Origin: Paulownia fortunei
Lineage: Eukaryota > Streptophyta > Magnoliopsida > Lamiales > Paulowniaceae
Assembly (NCBI GenBank): GCA_019321725.1
Contig: CM033120.1
Location: 15,406,278-15,470,277 of the forward strand
DNA length: 64,000 bases
Reading direction: 5' to 3'
Made by a program: the position numbers and the translations under genes. The first letter of the stretch is position 1. Each line of letters opens with the position of its first letter. Under the pieces are notes generated by a model. That model saw only the letters and a list, made by a program, of their open reading frames with translations. It had not been told where the DNA came from and made no database searches. Shown piece by piece: positions 38,754 through 53,032 of the stretch.

Positions 38754-39379
38754 CGTATCTGCGGAGTTGCTGTGATGACCACCTGCGCTCAAAAGTGGGT
38801 ATTGGGTTACCTACTGTGTCTGAATCCTGGACGAATCAGTGACGCGCATCTGAGCTCTCCCCATATTATAATCTTTTGCCTTTTCTTTTATTCTTGGTCA
38901 ATGTTATTTCATTTTCAATTTGGAATTTATTTTGTCAATGATTTTATGTTTCTTTTCCTCATTACACTACAATTATTATTAATTTATTAAATATCGAGAG
39001 GACTTGAAGACATGAAAATCACATTCAGTGAATGATTCTCTAGTTCAGTACACATGACATGACAATCACAAAGTCCATTGGCTTCAATAAATTTGATGCA
39101 AAACCAAGCAATACACACCAACAAGAATGATTCAAATGTTGCATTAACAACACAAAATATACTTAGATAAAATAGTGATGATGTGTAAGGATTGATTGTG
39201 TCCAACCATTACATCATAAATAGAAACTTCAAAACATATTATACATGCGACAATGTACACACAAGCTATATATACTCCACTGGTTTATCCCCTTTTCCAC
39301 CAAAATTGAGGTGGAATAGGAGAACTTTTGAACTCTGAAAAAACTGTCCCCTCCACCCCCCAAAAGGACATTGGCATCT
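38754..39379. other. Intergenic between tRNA-Gly and EHD 3' end
   Basis: Nothing coding. The right part is the presumed 3' UTR of the EHD gene on the minus strand. Confidence 0.6.
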
Positions 39380-42300
39380 CTAATCATAAGGATTTCGGAA
39401 ACTCTTGAGAAGTTGAGGGATGTCATACCCAAGCATGTCATCAACAGATTGTATCATTTTAGGTTTCAACTTCTCGAACTTATCTATACTGTATCCACTC
39501 AATTTCTCCCTAAACTGTTCGATGTTGGGGAAATCTCCAGCTGGTAGATGGTGTTCCCTCTGAACCTGAAAATTTGAGGAGAGGTGAATAAGGGTGTTTG
39601 TTGTGTTTGTGCGCTCAGACGCACAGAGAGTGGGTGAGTGGAGACGAGAGAGAGAGTATGAACCTTTGCAAATTCATCAGCCAGATTGTTGATGAGCCTC
39701 TGCTGTGTCTTAGCTTTGCCCATCATTGCAGGCATCTCATTTTTCAGATGACTGATAATGTAAGCATGTATCTTAGCAGCCCTAGCACGTTTTACGAATT
39801 CATTTATCTGCAAAATATAAAAACATGAACACCTCTTCTACCATATGCCAAATATGAAAGATACTGTTGCATATATATGAGAAAGTCCATATGATGATGA
39901 TCTCATACTCACACGACGATCACAAGCCTTCTTTGGTATGTCTTTCAAATCACTCAGAAGGTCGTCCTGTTCTTTCTGAAAGAGCTCTTTACCAAGTGGA
40001 CCAGCAGCTGCCTCATTTATAGGCTTGTCATTGAAGGAACTGGAAAGACAAAGGAAGACACGAAGGGATAGCACAAATGAAAATGTCCCAAAAATAGAAA
40101 ACATAAATAGTCTGATGACATAGTTTGTTTTGGAGTGAGTAATCTGATGACATTATATCAGAAGAAAACAATTCAATTATCACAAAATCATTAAATAAAT
40201 ATAAAAACAGAGGGCTTACCCAATATAAACACGCATAACCTCAGGAGTATTTAACACTTTCCCAAGGGACCACATCAATGCTCCATATACCCGCATAAGC
40301 TGCAGTGAGAGGGCAACCAGTAGAATCAAGTCATCAGAGAATACATAGTTTTTGTAACGACATGTGAAGGACAGAGCCATGAAATTAGGTATAAAAAGTC
40401 TCCAATAACTCATACTTGCTGCGTATCAACTTGGTCGGCCTTGTTCAAAACCACGCGTATTTTATCATCATGACCTCGAAGAGATTCAATAACTCGTCTA
40501 AATTCATCACTTATATCAAGTTTGTGAGGATCGAACAGAAGCAGTATGAGATCGCACTTCGCGGCAAACCAAGATATTACACCAGTAAAGTCATAGCTTC
40601 TCTGTGTCCGTTGCTTTTCTCCTGATAAAACTCCAGGAGTGTCCACGAATGAAATATGCTCAAGCAGCTTTGGGAGTTCAAAACAAAAATGGATAAGAGT
40701 TAAGAATTGACTCCTCTTTCTTTTCCACCAAAAAGGATGAAAATAAAGTTGTAACTCACAGGATGTGGCATTTGTGAACACTCAAATTTTGACAAAAATG
40801 CAGTTCCAAAAGTTGTCAGACCACTGAAAGGCATATCTGCTTGAACAGCAATGGTGTTCCCTGGAATACTTCTCTCATCAGGTCCATTCTGTATAAAAAA
40901 ACAATTTGCTAATAAGTAGTGATGGAAACGAGATATGATTACCAGCAGAATGGAGTCAAAAAGTTGAAAAACATATTAAAGGAGAAGCCAAGTTTAATGT
41001 TCAGCCAGCCATTTCCATAAAAACAATACGCATCAATGGTTGAAGTAGCAACTTCATAAAAAAGATAGAATGCTGGTTACATTAACTGAAGCCAATAATA
41101 AAAACAATTAGCCAAGTAAAAGTTATAGAGTGTTATGAATTAGCAAAATATAGTGTGAAATAAAGAATGGCAGTCCATATACAACTCTCTCTGTAACTTA
41201 AATGTAAACCAAAAATTAGTGTAACTGCGACAAAAATCAAGATATAACAAAAACATACCATCACAACAACAAATCTATCTGTGGTGGGCTCTGGTCCAAT
41301 GTGAGCTCCTGTGATAGAATTAAAATAAAAAATAATAAAACCAGAAAACAAAAGGAAAATGAAGGTTTAAATGTTCACAGCAAGTTGCGTTTTACCCGGA
41401 TAACTAGATCTCAGCAAATGTTTGATGAATGTTGTCTTCCCAGTGGAGTACTGTCCCAGTAGCATCACCATTGGTTTAGCATCAAAATCGCTATTTATCT
41501 TCCAACATATAATGCATTAACAGAACGAGTCAATCATAAGGCCCAGTTCATGGCCAGCTAAAAACCTGTATATATTCCAAAGCAACAAACAGAATCCAAA
41601 AGGTTTCTGTATTCTTTGTACATCACTGAAAATGAAGGTAAATGGAATACTTACCAGTGAGGGAGAAACAAAATCATTAAACCGGTAGGTAGTTTCTAGG
41701 GGCTTCAGCTTCTTAACATACAATTTCTTCAACCCATCAACAATCGAAGTGACAGGGGTCGAAGGTACCTAATAGCATCAATGAGGAGAAACCATTATTC
41801 AAGGAGCCAAAAGAATTCAAAAAAGAAAAAAGAAAAAAGAAATTACATATGGAACACCCATACATACTGAAGAAAGGGAGAATGAGAGGCAGTGAAGAGA
41901 AGGGGCAGCACACATTCATAGATGCAGCACCACAAATTTCAAAATTTAAGGCTTAGAATCAATTATCTATAATAAAACCCAAAACATGTGACTTGAGAAA
42001 ATTGAAGATATGTGAAATAAAGATGATTATACAAAACAAAAATGAAAAATGAAAACACAACACAAGGAATCAAACATCTCATTCCACATTTTCATGCCCT
42101 GAAAAACCTTAGTGTATACATACTGAAGAAAACTAAAATTCACCAATCTAGCCACTTGGACGAATGATGGTGCCATGCTTAAGCACGGAAAACCAAGCCG
42201 CAACACAAAAGAACCTTCTTTTCTAGAAAACAAAATATGAGTCTAATCTGAATGCACAATTAAAAGATAAGCTTAAAGCTAAAACAAATTACTAATGGGA

Positions 42301-43941
42301 GATAGTGTGGGTGGTCAAAGAAGTAAAATGAACAGGATTAATATATATAATGATGTCGTTAAGTAGAAAACAGGTCATCATCTGGCTAATTTCTGGTATA
42401 AATCAACAAAACATTAAAGAGGTTTTACAAACATACAACACAATGAGAAAAAAGTTGGAAGAAGTTTTAGTGGATAACAATCCAAACAGAAGACACATTA
42501 AATTTTCCAAAAACATGCCAGATTACCTTTGCAGATTTTGAAGAAGAAAACCAATTAGCTGCGAATGAAGATTGCATTTGACTACCTAAATCAACAGAAG
42601 TCAGCCTAAAAAAAAAAACAATCTTCTAGTGCATACAACATCATCCATCTTACCATTCTGTTCAGGTTCACTCAAACGCTTTTTCTTCTGCATAAAAGGA
42701 TAAAAGCGTTAATACAATCAGTATTTAAACTTCAATGCAAGTATAAAGAACAGCAAACTTACTGGAAGGAGTACATCAAGACCTTCCATGGCCGGAGGTT
42801 GCAAGTTTTCAAAGTCAACTGCAGATAAAATAATGTAATTAAAGCATTTTACTATAATTTGATGACATGAACAAACATAAGAAACTGTATAGAAAACTCA
42901 AGCCAGGATCAGATCATCATCTCAAAATCAAACTAGTGATTGGACATGACCAGCAACACCAAAACTTAAGAAGCAAAAGAATCTGATACTTCAGTGCTTA
43001 CCTTCAGCATTTAAAACATCACTAGAGAGAGTATGCCCAGCTTGCGCCAAAGAGACTAACTACATATCCAAATGCTAAGAGAGATCAGCATGATAATATT
43101 GAACAATTTTCACAGCACAAGAAGCAAGGAAGATCAAAACCTGCATTGCTATAATGAATTCTTTAAATCCAAGAAAGCCTTGCCTTTTTGAATCAGCAAT
43201 TGCCCAAACCTTGAAGAAATGGAAGAAAACCAAAACAGAATAATCACCAATCAGAACATAGGAAAAAACTAATACAAAATGGAATCAAACGTAAGTAAAT
43301 GAAAACCTCAATCTAGTTTCAAGAACCTTTGCACACAAGGCAAGCAAAGACATAACTATTGAACAAATTTATAGGAGCAAGAAATTTAGGATTCTCCCAC
43401 ATGCTCATTCAACAGTGACAGTGCTCCATCACAATGATACAATATCTATCGAGCAAAAGTGAAGAATTCTACAGAAACACAACATTATCACCAGGCTACA
43501 AGATTAGCATGATAACACCAATAATTGAACCGTCCTTATCAGATTTTCTGTCAAGAAATTAAACTCCATAAACAATCCACAATCCAGCGAAATCTAAGAA
43601 CAGAAGGCGAGTTACATTTTCTAGAAAGCACCGAAAAATCATATTTTTCCTGCATTACCAAGAAAGACAAAAATCAAAACAGAAACAAAAACAGACCTGT
43701 TTGAGATCCTGACGAGGCAAGTTAGACATGGAAAAGAACTTGGAAGCGTCGGTTGCCGTGAGACGGCCATCTCCATCTGATCGCATTACGAAATCACAAT
43801 CAAGTTGCTAAATTTTAATGCAAATAATACAAAGATTGAGATATAATAGCACCAACCTGAATCAGCAACAGAAAACCAAGATTGATAGATTTTCTGGTGC
43901 TCCTTGGAGCACCGACCAATGGGTCCCGATCCAATCTCCAT
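39380..43941 (-). CDS. EHD1: EHD family membrane-remodelling ATPase, plant type
   Basis: Sixteen exons on the minus strand, all GT-AG, give 541 residues (Arabidopsis EHD1 is about 545): 43941-43857, 43776-43697, 43209-43141, 43059-43002, 42818-42763, 42687-42654, 42585-42527, 41768-41655, 41498-41396, 41308-41259, 40888-40760, 40667-40416, 40299-40220, 40039-39913, 39807-39664 and 39565-39380. EHDs are dynamin-like ATPases that oligomerise on endosomal tubules and act in endocytic recycling. An EH domain with a calcium-binding EF loop (DSDGDGRLTATD) lies at about residues 15-100, at the N-terminus as in plants (the C-terminus in animals). The dynamin-type G domain has GQYSTGKT at 200-207, DTPG at 288-291 and NKAD at 354-357. 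Helical segments follow to the C-terminus. All key motifs are intact. Confidence 0.97.
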
Positions 43942-45183
43942 TTAAACTTTCATGGTTGGATTTCAAAGGGCTGGAAACTAAGCGGGTTTGGGTCTTCTTT
44001 AAAAAAAAAATAGTTATTTACTATTTCTCAATCATGTTTATTGGGAAAATTTTGGTGTTTTATCATTTATGATAGGACGAAGAGACGGAGTTGTTTCAGC
44101 GTCTAGTATGGTGACACAGCGTCGCAACGCAGTTGACATGCTCCGATTTGGCAGCTCCACCACTAGTTTTTGTTAATGCCCGTGGAAAGAGTTCCCTTTA
44201 ATGCTTCAAATTCATTTGACAAGAGTCACAAAACAAACAGGAAAAGAAATGAAGTTAAAATTCATATCGTATGTCGTCGTATAATAAGGGTGTGAAAATG
44301 ACATAGGCTTGTAATCATATTATGAGAGAGTTAACAAAGAAAAGCAACACGAATAAAATTGGATTGAAAAATGAACAAATTTATTATATACTCAAATTTA
44401 AAATTAATTATGAATTATAACAAATTAAATTTAAATAATTTTTTTTTTCTTTTGAAAAAATTATTCACGAATTTGATCGAATTAATTAAAAATTAATATA
44501 TACATGTAAATTAATAATTAAATTAAATTTAAATATAATTTTTATTTTAAATTCGATGAAAATCTAAACCATATTTAAACAATATCTTATTCAACTCCCT
44601 GCAACACATTTTTGCATTAGGCGAGACAGTTTTAAGGTAGGCCAAGATGGCATGAGGTGGGAGTTCTTTCAAGTATCATAGCTACTTTTTTTTTAGTAAA
44701 TTACATAATGCTTCAATGGTTTCAATTTTTTCTTTTTCTTTCCCCAGTTCTTTTACTGGTTCATTCAGTTATCTATGGATCTGACCAGATCAACTATATA
44801 TATGAGCACGAATATATTATAAACAAAGAAGGGCAGAATGCAGTGTGGCAAGTTTTTGGACAACTGGAGTCAAAGAAGCCACAATAATAGTACAGTCCTT
44901 GGTCACTCTTTAAGAAGCAAGACAATAAATACGTAGGAAGGAGATAAAGAGGAAAGGCATACATTGGATGAAATGAAAAAAAAAAAAAAAAGGAGAGAAA
45001 AAATTGAATAAATAAATTTGCTCCAGTCTCTAGTCTCTTCATGCTCACACACTGGCTTCTCCATGATCTCTGTATAAATATGCAACTCAGCAACCATCTG
45101 TGGCTCACCGATGTGGGATTTGACTAACCAATCATACCAACCACTCATGGACTAGCCTCGAGTCATGCCCGTTGCCCATTCAT
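43942..45183. other. Intergenic between EHD promoter and DUF3537 3' end
   Basis: No coding exon seen. Bases 43942-44200 are the EHD upstream flank. The centre is AT-rich with no clear structure, and 44890-45183 is the likely 3' UTR of the DUF3537 gene. Confidence 0.55.
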
Positions 45184-47690
45184 TCAAGAAATGCCTATCG
45201 TCTTCCCCAGCAGCCATAGAACCAGGGACAACTCTATCCCGAATATTGTATGAAGAGAACTTCTGTCCAGCATGAAGCCGTATATCGTAATGCCAGCTCT
45301 ATTGTTCTCAAAGTACGTTACTATAACACACCAAGCCCAAATTAAACATTATCGGATATTATTTATATTATATGTACGGCAGTATGTGAACCAAATTAGC
45401 AAGTTCTAATTTGAGTGAAGAAAATATTGAATGATCCAGGGTAGCCCAACTTACCCAAGGCCTGTCTTTTCTGAAATGAGATTGTGCTGTAAACATATGA
45501 TGGAACAAATTTGGTATTATCCAGTTCATCTTCTTCATCACCAACGTCGTCTGAATCAGATGATCCCTCGGAACTCCCAGTGAAAAGATGTTCATCAGCT
45601 ACCCGAGCAACTGGAGTCTCATTATCTGGTGTATCGAATGAGTCAATTGTAGCACACACATGCCACTTGGCTGCAAGACATGCCACAGCTTGTGCCTTGT
45701 GGGTAATTCTGGTTGCACTTCGTAATAAAATCATGAGCCCGGCTAGAAGGCTGACAGAGCAAACCTGTGCATCAAAAGCAAATTTTCAAGCTGCTGTAGT
45801 AGTAATATCAAGGAATGAAAATATGGTGGTGGAAGTACTTTCAGATTCCTATATACTGCTCTTGATATATCAGGATTGTGAAGATCTTTTCTCAATCATC
45901 ATAACAACAGCTGAAACACCACTGGCCAAAGATCAAAGTATTCCTAGATCTTATAACATCTGATCCTCTCCATTGGAAGTACATAGGTGTTAACATTTAC
46001 TATTTAATTGGTAATAAAGTTCTACACCATTCATGCCAATGAGAGTTAATTTTCTTTGGAACCTTTCTGTGGAATTGGGATAATCAGATTGGAGCCTGGA
46101 ACTGCAATTCTCCTATTTAAGTTCATTTTTACCATGACTTGGGAACAAAAAAAAGGTAAGAAAGTAAATAACTAGCACTTCACTAGAATAGGTGAATGAA
46201 TAATGAGATTGCATACCGCTAGTTCTCCAGTATGGTATATGTTGACATCTGCATTGGACCGTGTGGTCATGAGAAGAGAGGCAAATTGACTTGCAGTGAT
46301 GAATATCAAAGCCCACAATATGAATGATCTGTACCTATGGCTTATTATTCGTAAATGCCTTCTGATTCTGAGGTGTTCTCTCAAAACTGATTCAACATCC
46401 GAATCAACCTGGAAGACCTGAGCAAAGTCTTGGAGACGGAGAATCTGAAGGTAACAGATGAGGCGAAAGAGAACACAGACTAGGAAAAAAACCATTGTTC
46501 TATAAAACCATGAGCATAGCTCCAGGATGCATGCAACTGTGTTGCTCACAACGACATTGCCCAAGAACGGAATGCGTGTTCCACCTGAGCTATACCACCA
46601 TATCTTATATGCACTCTCAGCAGCAAAACAGGGCAGCACGAAGATGAATAAGAGCTTCAATGATCTCTGGATGGATGTAGAAAAAAGATTATTCATAAAT
46701 TAGGAAAAAAAAAAAGGAAACGCATTCTGCCTAACTTGCAAACAGTTCAAGTGGCAAATGCATAGGTATCATATTGATTAATGCGGCAAGAAACTGGCTC
46801 TATACTAAAGCAGTCCACATCCTATTCCAAATTTGTGTATCATCATCTAATTCACAAAGGGCCCAGGACCTAGTGAACCATCCTTAAATTCGAATTAAAG
46901 AATGTTCTTGAGAAATAAGAATGTAGGAGTAATGATTTGGGACGGAGTTAAGGTTTTCACAACTTTGTAGTGTAGGCTGTTATGTGATCAAAGCATCAAC
47001 AATTTGACTTCTCATTATCCCACTCCCCTTCATCTCCTAATTAAAAAGGCAGGTAGTCCAGAATGTGAATTCCAATAAACTGAAACAAGTTACAAAATTT
47101 TCATTGCCAAATTTGTACTGTGAATATGAATGAGAAGTACACAAACTATCATGCACCCAGTTGTCATCAATACTCAACTAAGAAATTCTACTAACAATTC
47201 CAAGGCACGACTTTTTGGTTCAAACGAAAAATCCAAGAAACCAGACGAATGAAAAAGAAGCGGTAGAGAAGGAGAAACGTACACTGAATTGTTTGGTATA
47301 ATCCTTCCTGACGATCTCGCTCTCATCGCAGAGCTTATCGAAGAACAAGAATCTCCAGAGGCCATACTTCCTCACAAAGTCCGACAAACAAATGAAGGAG
47401 AGGGAGGCCACGCCGCTGAGGGAGAGCTGGGCCACGGCGTCGTAAGGCCTGCTGTGGAGGCTGTCGCAATCGCCGCAGGCCAGCACGAAATGCGAAAGGG
47501 CGGGAACAAGAATCGCGAGGCCCACGAAGACGAACCACGAGAGAGACGTGGTCCAGGGATTGGACTGATCGACGCACAGCCATTTGAGCCACGTCCGGAA
47601 GCCCTGCAGCTCGTCCTGCGCATGCGACGTGGATCGCGCGAACGCCCTGTTCTTGTTGGGATTCAGCAGCGTTGCTATTTCATCCCCCAT
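45184..47690 (-). CDS. DUF3537 multi-pass membrane protein (gustatory receptor-like)
   Basis: Four exons on the minus strand (47690-47283, 46666-46217, 45764-45455, 45320-45184), GT-AG and in phase, give 434 residues. The ATG at 47690 (MGDEIATLLN) is the first ATG in frame. The family landmark GFRTWLKWLCVDQSNPWTTS is followed by hydrophobic segments at about residues 48-70, 85-105, 138-160, 178-210, 250-275, 290-305 and 410-430, consistent with six or seven membrane spans. A hydrophilic loop at about 345-375 is strongly acidic (SSDSDDVGDEEDELD). The last exon has YFENNRAGITIYGFMLDR then LHTIFGIELSLVLWLL, the conserved final helix. DUF3537 proteins have been proposed as distant relatives of insect gustatory/odorant receptors. 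Their plant role is unknown; Arabidopsis members are annotated loosely as ligand-gated channels (for example At3g20300). Confidence 0.93.
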
Positions 47691-50600
47691 CACCAAAGAA
47701 TTACGATGGCAGAAAACAAAAAAAAACTAATGCAGTGGAACTATAATTTTTGTTTCTGGGGTTCAAAGAGAGAGTCAGGAAAAGGCTGAGAAGAGATGTT
47801 TGTGGGTCTGAATGAAATCTGTGTCTTGGCCCGATTCAAGGCTTATAGTGTGGACATTTGATATGAGCTGTGTTTTTCAGTGATTTTTGGAGGATTTCAA
47901 TTTCTTTGGAAATCAACCAATGGGATTGCGGAAAGTGGCAAAAGGACAGAGATTAGTTTGCTTGGAAGCCAGGAATCTAGTTCCTTTCCTAAAATAAGTG
48001 AAAGCAGAGGAAAATTCTTATTTTCTATTTTAATTTTATATTGCATATAATATTTATATATTCTGTGAATAAATATTTAGTTAAATACATACATTTGAAA
48101 TTAATCATCTCTGTGTTCCATACGTACGTGATATGAAATATAATTTCAATCTAATAATACATCTTATGTATCATAGATTCTTAAAATCCCATGTAGAAAA
48201 ATTGCATATGGAACTAGACAGGGCTGGTGGTTACCAGTAGTTTCCTAAGCTGTGGCCAAGTTATTTAGGAGCCATTTCATCTCTTCTCGATCCTTCTTTT
48301 CAACTTTTACTAGTTTATAAGGAAATGGCCAAGTTTAGCTTTACTTATAAGATTCAAGTGAAGGTAAAAATAATAAGATAAACAAGAAGACAATTAATGT
48401 GAGTCCTACACTCTCAAAATAATCTATAGAATATCGGGCCTAAAGACAATTACATGAAAAAATATAATAACTACATGAAGTTGACGGGAAATAAAAAATA
48501 AATGACAGGGCCAAGATGATGATTTGGATAATTATTAAATTTTTTGACATCAAATGTTGAATAAAAATCGCATCTATATGTGTGATGACTAATTACCCTA
48601 ATTTTTCAATTCTACCCCTAATAAGATTTTTAATTCCCAAATACTCCAAGGACAGAAGAACTTGACTCACCTTGTGATTGGGTATGATTCGTAAATGTGA
48701 TCGTAGATCTCTTAACATGAAATGACCTATAATTTCGTAAAATGGTGCTACATGATTTATGTACATGTGAATTAAGTGGCTTCCATTTTTATAAATAGGC
48801 TAATCATATGATGTTATAAGATAATTTGTATTAAAAAATTTATATTTTTACTTATTTATTTTGAATATTGGAGAATTTTAATAAGAGTCACCCCACAAGC
48901 CTAACATGCTATGATTATATCTCTATGCATCTTATAAATTTTATAATAACAAATCAAATTCATATTTGATCTCTAAATTGGATTGAATTTAAACCTGCAT
49001 CCATTCGTGTGTGTGTGTGTGTGTAAATATATTTCCATAAAACATTTATAGTAATTTCAAGTAATAATGTAATACTGCAAATTCAATTTCCTAGGACTCC
49101 CGTCATTGTACGTCAGAGTCAGAGCAATGTGTTTTGAGGGGTTTCTACAGTCTAATGTACTTGACTTGTGCATGAAGTTGAAGCTAATGTATGACTTTGT
49201 TTTAAGTAAGAAGAATCAAAATCTAAACAAATTAGCAATTACGAATGCGTGGGCGGTGGGACCATACGCCGCGCAACGTGTACAGTTAGACCATCAATCT
49301 AGCAAGTGGCCCAACCTGCCACATGACGAGATGTCCAGATTTTATGATTTAATTCATCAAAAAATGATAATAAATTTTATCATTTAAGTACAATGATAAT
49401 AATTAAATATCGTATTAACAAAAAATCATACGATGCTTGTCCATTTCACTAGTTACATCTCAACTGTACTTAAAAAAAAAAAAAACAAAGAAGGGGGTTT
49501 CTCTTTTCTGGTCAAAGGAATTTGATGGTGGAGGTGCATTGCTTGTGAGTAATTGATTGGTGCAGGTAATTAAAAAGTGATTTTCTTCAACCAAACAATT
49601 AAATTTTGCTAAAGTTGTAGCAGCTGTAAGAGGGAATCAAAAAGTTTTGTCCAAATCTAAATAAAGAAGAAAGAAAAGGTTCTGTAGCCATTAACTTACT
49701 GCCTAGTGTACGCCCAAACACCATTTACGTGTTGAGAATTTCATAGTATTGTCAATTGACACGTGTAAAGTTTTTTAGTGGGGTGGGGGGTTGGGAAGTT
49801 GGACTTTTTTTCGTTGCATATAAAGGCCTGTAACTTAAAGCCCGAGTTCTGCATAAAACAATCCGGGTTTAGGCCGAACAATGAAGCCCAATTTATAAGT
49901 AGGTCTGGATTGGGGTTTACCGGACACTGTTGGAGTTCAATATTCGTGTTTTCTATATATATTCAACGACTTTAACGATATTGGATTTTTTATTTCTAAT
50001 TTGTTGACACCCATATTTTTTTTTAATTTTAAATTAACTATATAATCATTTATATTGGCAACTTTCTTTTTGGTACACTTTTTTGGTTCATGTTTCATTT
50101 TTATCCAAATTGACTTATCTCAATAGTCAAAATCTACGTCATCACTAAACAGTCAAACCCTTGCATTTGTACATATCAAATTCAGGGAAATAGGGTGAAA
50201 ACAAAAAAGAAAAAAAAAATTGTTTAGAATAACTTTTCATGATAGCAGGTTTCCCACTGTTGACGAAGAATTCAACAGTTGCACCATTAATTAGAAACGG
50301 CCCACGCTTCACAAAAAGCATACCAGCTAAAAGGAAAAAGGCCACGAAGAAGTGTCCATATGCATAGGACATAGCTATTCTGCAGCACATAGTAGATATG
50401 AATTATCTATCATCAATGGAACTAACGTATATGATATATCTCAGTTTCTCTGCTCAATAGAGAGTTACTTCAGTTTTCTCATTTAAAACTCAAAATAATC
50501 TCGTTCGACTCCTTTGCTATTAGCCACATTCAAATAGTGATTGATCATGGTATATCCTGTTTTTCGTTTCTTTGTAAGTTACCTCTCCTATTATCATTGA

Positions 50601-53032
50601 ACAGAATGACTAGCGGTGCAGTCCTTAAAAGAGAAGCGGAGAAGAAGTTTAAATCCCTTGTACAAGTAGAAGGAATAGGATCTTTAAGCAACAATTACGG
50701 GGAGTGCACGTTCCCAAGAAACATATAAGATATTTTATTTTATTAACAGACTTTATTTTATTTTATTTTTTTCTGGAACTCAACAAAGATAGCTTGTTGA
50801 ATTGGACTGAAATTGACACCCAGCAGTGCTTCAAAGACAATATTATTCACCGCACAAAAATGAAATTCAACAACCGCAAGAAAAGAAAAACTATCTTGGG
50901 AGCAAAATGGAACAACATACAACTCAAATCTATCATACCATTGATCAACTTCAAAATCTAGTGTTTCCAGCATTTGGGATTGGAGGCACACTCCAATCCA
51001 GCGCCTAGCAAGACATCCATGTCTAGGTCCAACATCTATACAGCTATTCAGCGAGGACCTACTTAGATGCAGAATAATGGAAAATAATTTATTACCAGAT
51101 CCATGAACACCTTTGCAGTCTTGCTGCAACAACCTATATATTCCCAAACCATTAAGAAATGTAAATTGTGCAGTAGTAACCTATATATTCCAGACTAGCA
51201 CAGGTTTAAAGATGAACAAAATGATCAAAGACAATAACTATATACTAATGCCAACCATATTCTTCAATCTTCTCCACTACCCAACGAGAGAAAGAAAAGT
51301 CACTGTAAAACAAAAGGAAAGACAAATGAAAATAGTCAAAATGAAAAAATGAAGAAAGGAAAGGGCAAAACCTCCTTTCCTGTAAAAACCAGCTGTCAGT
51401 AAATGAGGTCCACCACAAACTTCACAAATTACAACCAATATAGTGGTGTAAAATATAGCTGAGCAAATGGCTTAAAACGAAAGAAAGAAACAAACAACAG
51501 AACTAAATAACAGGGCACAGGAAATTCCAGAGAGCAGTGCTAGTGCTAGTGCTAGTTAAGTCGGTCTCGTATGGAGTATTTTGCTCACTCTAATAGGAAA
51601 ATTCTTAAACATATTTCCCTCTCAAAGCATCACCAAGTAACCCAGTGAATGAAAATTTAAAAAGCTTAAAAAGCACAATCCACAAAGAAATAAGAAAAAT
51701 GCAAAAGGTATGGCAAATTACATGAACTTAAAATTTTGCATGCAGGGGAACAAGCAATATTCTATGAAAAGAAAAATGATAGAAAGACAACAGAACAGCA
51801 AGAAACAGAATTCACATGAATGGCTTCGCACTCAATTTACTCTATTAAAAGCTGGACAGAATTTAACACGTTCATATCATGCTAACTGCAGTAAGTAAAC
51901 TTAGATTCCAAATTCAATTTGTTTGGTAGACTTATTGCTAAAGGACAAGAAAATCACTAATGTATTAATGAACAAACCACTGACAATATCTTACCATAGC
52001 AATCAGCTGAAAAAAGTTTAAGAAACAGATTGAAAGCACAAATGGTGATCTATAGAAAGAACAAAAGTTCGTAACGGCATACAACTTTTTGACAATATTA
52101 CGAAACATATAAAACCAACATGCAGTGATTTCCGAGAAAAAGAAGATGTTCAATGGCAATCCTAACTAAAAAGAATTGTAAATTTTATGGAAAAAAATTC
52201 AAAGTAAGAATGAAAACACCATGGACAAAGGAATTTTTTTTTCACTTGATGAAAACCAAACGCATTTTTGGTCAAGCAATCCTCAAACATGAAACCTACC
52301 AAGACTGGACCATAATCTAACAATGTTTCCCAACTAAACAGAAATGCAGATGCAGATCAGCCAGCAATGCAAATGAGAAGGCAAAAAATCCATAATTTCA
52401 AGTTGATCATCCCAAGTCAGCTGCACAAGACACTCAAGTTAAACTACGCAAGTAGATGTACTCTAAAAACTCACTTGAATAAAATGCAGCAGTAATAACA
52501 AACCATATGAGAAATTAGTTTACAAGAGCAGTGTTAATACAGACAGTTTCCATTTGTACATGAAATTATGAAATCACATACCGAGCCAATATGATCAAAG
52601 CCCCAAAACGACTTGTAAGTGAACAGATCAGAACTGATTCTCCAGCTAGTTCTATACTAGGAATATGGACTAAAACAACACACTTCACATACATTCCAGA
52701 AAACATCACCAGATGGTCAAAAACATCAAAGAAACACACTTAAATACCAATCATAATATCATCTATTATCAATAACATCAAAGGTTATAAATATAAAAAA
52801 GTAAATTCTCTTCAAACAACAGACACTCATAGAAGACAGACTCTTCCATTTTTATGACACCCTCAGTCTTCACCCCTGTCTATGAGCATTCTCCTCTCCT
52901 TTTTTCTCCTTTTTTTTTTTCAATTTTTCCGCAAAATAAAACCAAAAAAAGTAAAGAAACAAAAAAAGAAAAAAGAAATTGAGTAATTTAACCAAATGAT
53001 AAGTTCATCATTTATCACCGGAGGAAAACACC
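47691..53032. other. Gene-free interval between DUF3537 promoter and ERF 3' end
   Basis: No exon could be supported. Open frames such as those around 50145-50390 and 50758-51147 (minus) show no recognisable family and lack splice-compatible partners. A (GT)9 tract lies at 49007-49024. Roughly the last 200-400 bases are probably the ERF 3' UTR. The rest is AT-rich with no structure I could define. Confidence 0.5.
49007..49024. repeat. (GT)9 microsatellite
   Basis: Nine GT units in intergenic DNA. Confidence 0.95.

Noticed and set aside
47289..47789. Plus-strand open frame of 166 codons, rich in Glu/Arg/Ala
   Set aside because: It is the antisense of the DUF3537 first exon, whose minus-strand reading has clear family similarity. 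The composition follows from the GC-rich exon.
50145..50390. Hydrophobic 81-codon minus-strand frame
   Set aside because: Phe-rich composition from T runs; no family resemblance or partner exon.
50758..51147. 129-codon minus-strand frame
   Set aside because: No recognised family, no adjoining splice-compatible exons, AT-rich composition. Could be a relic but cannot be supported.
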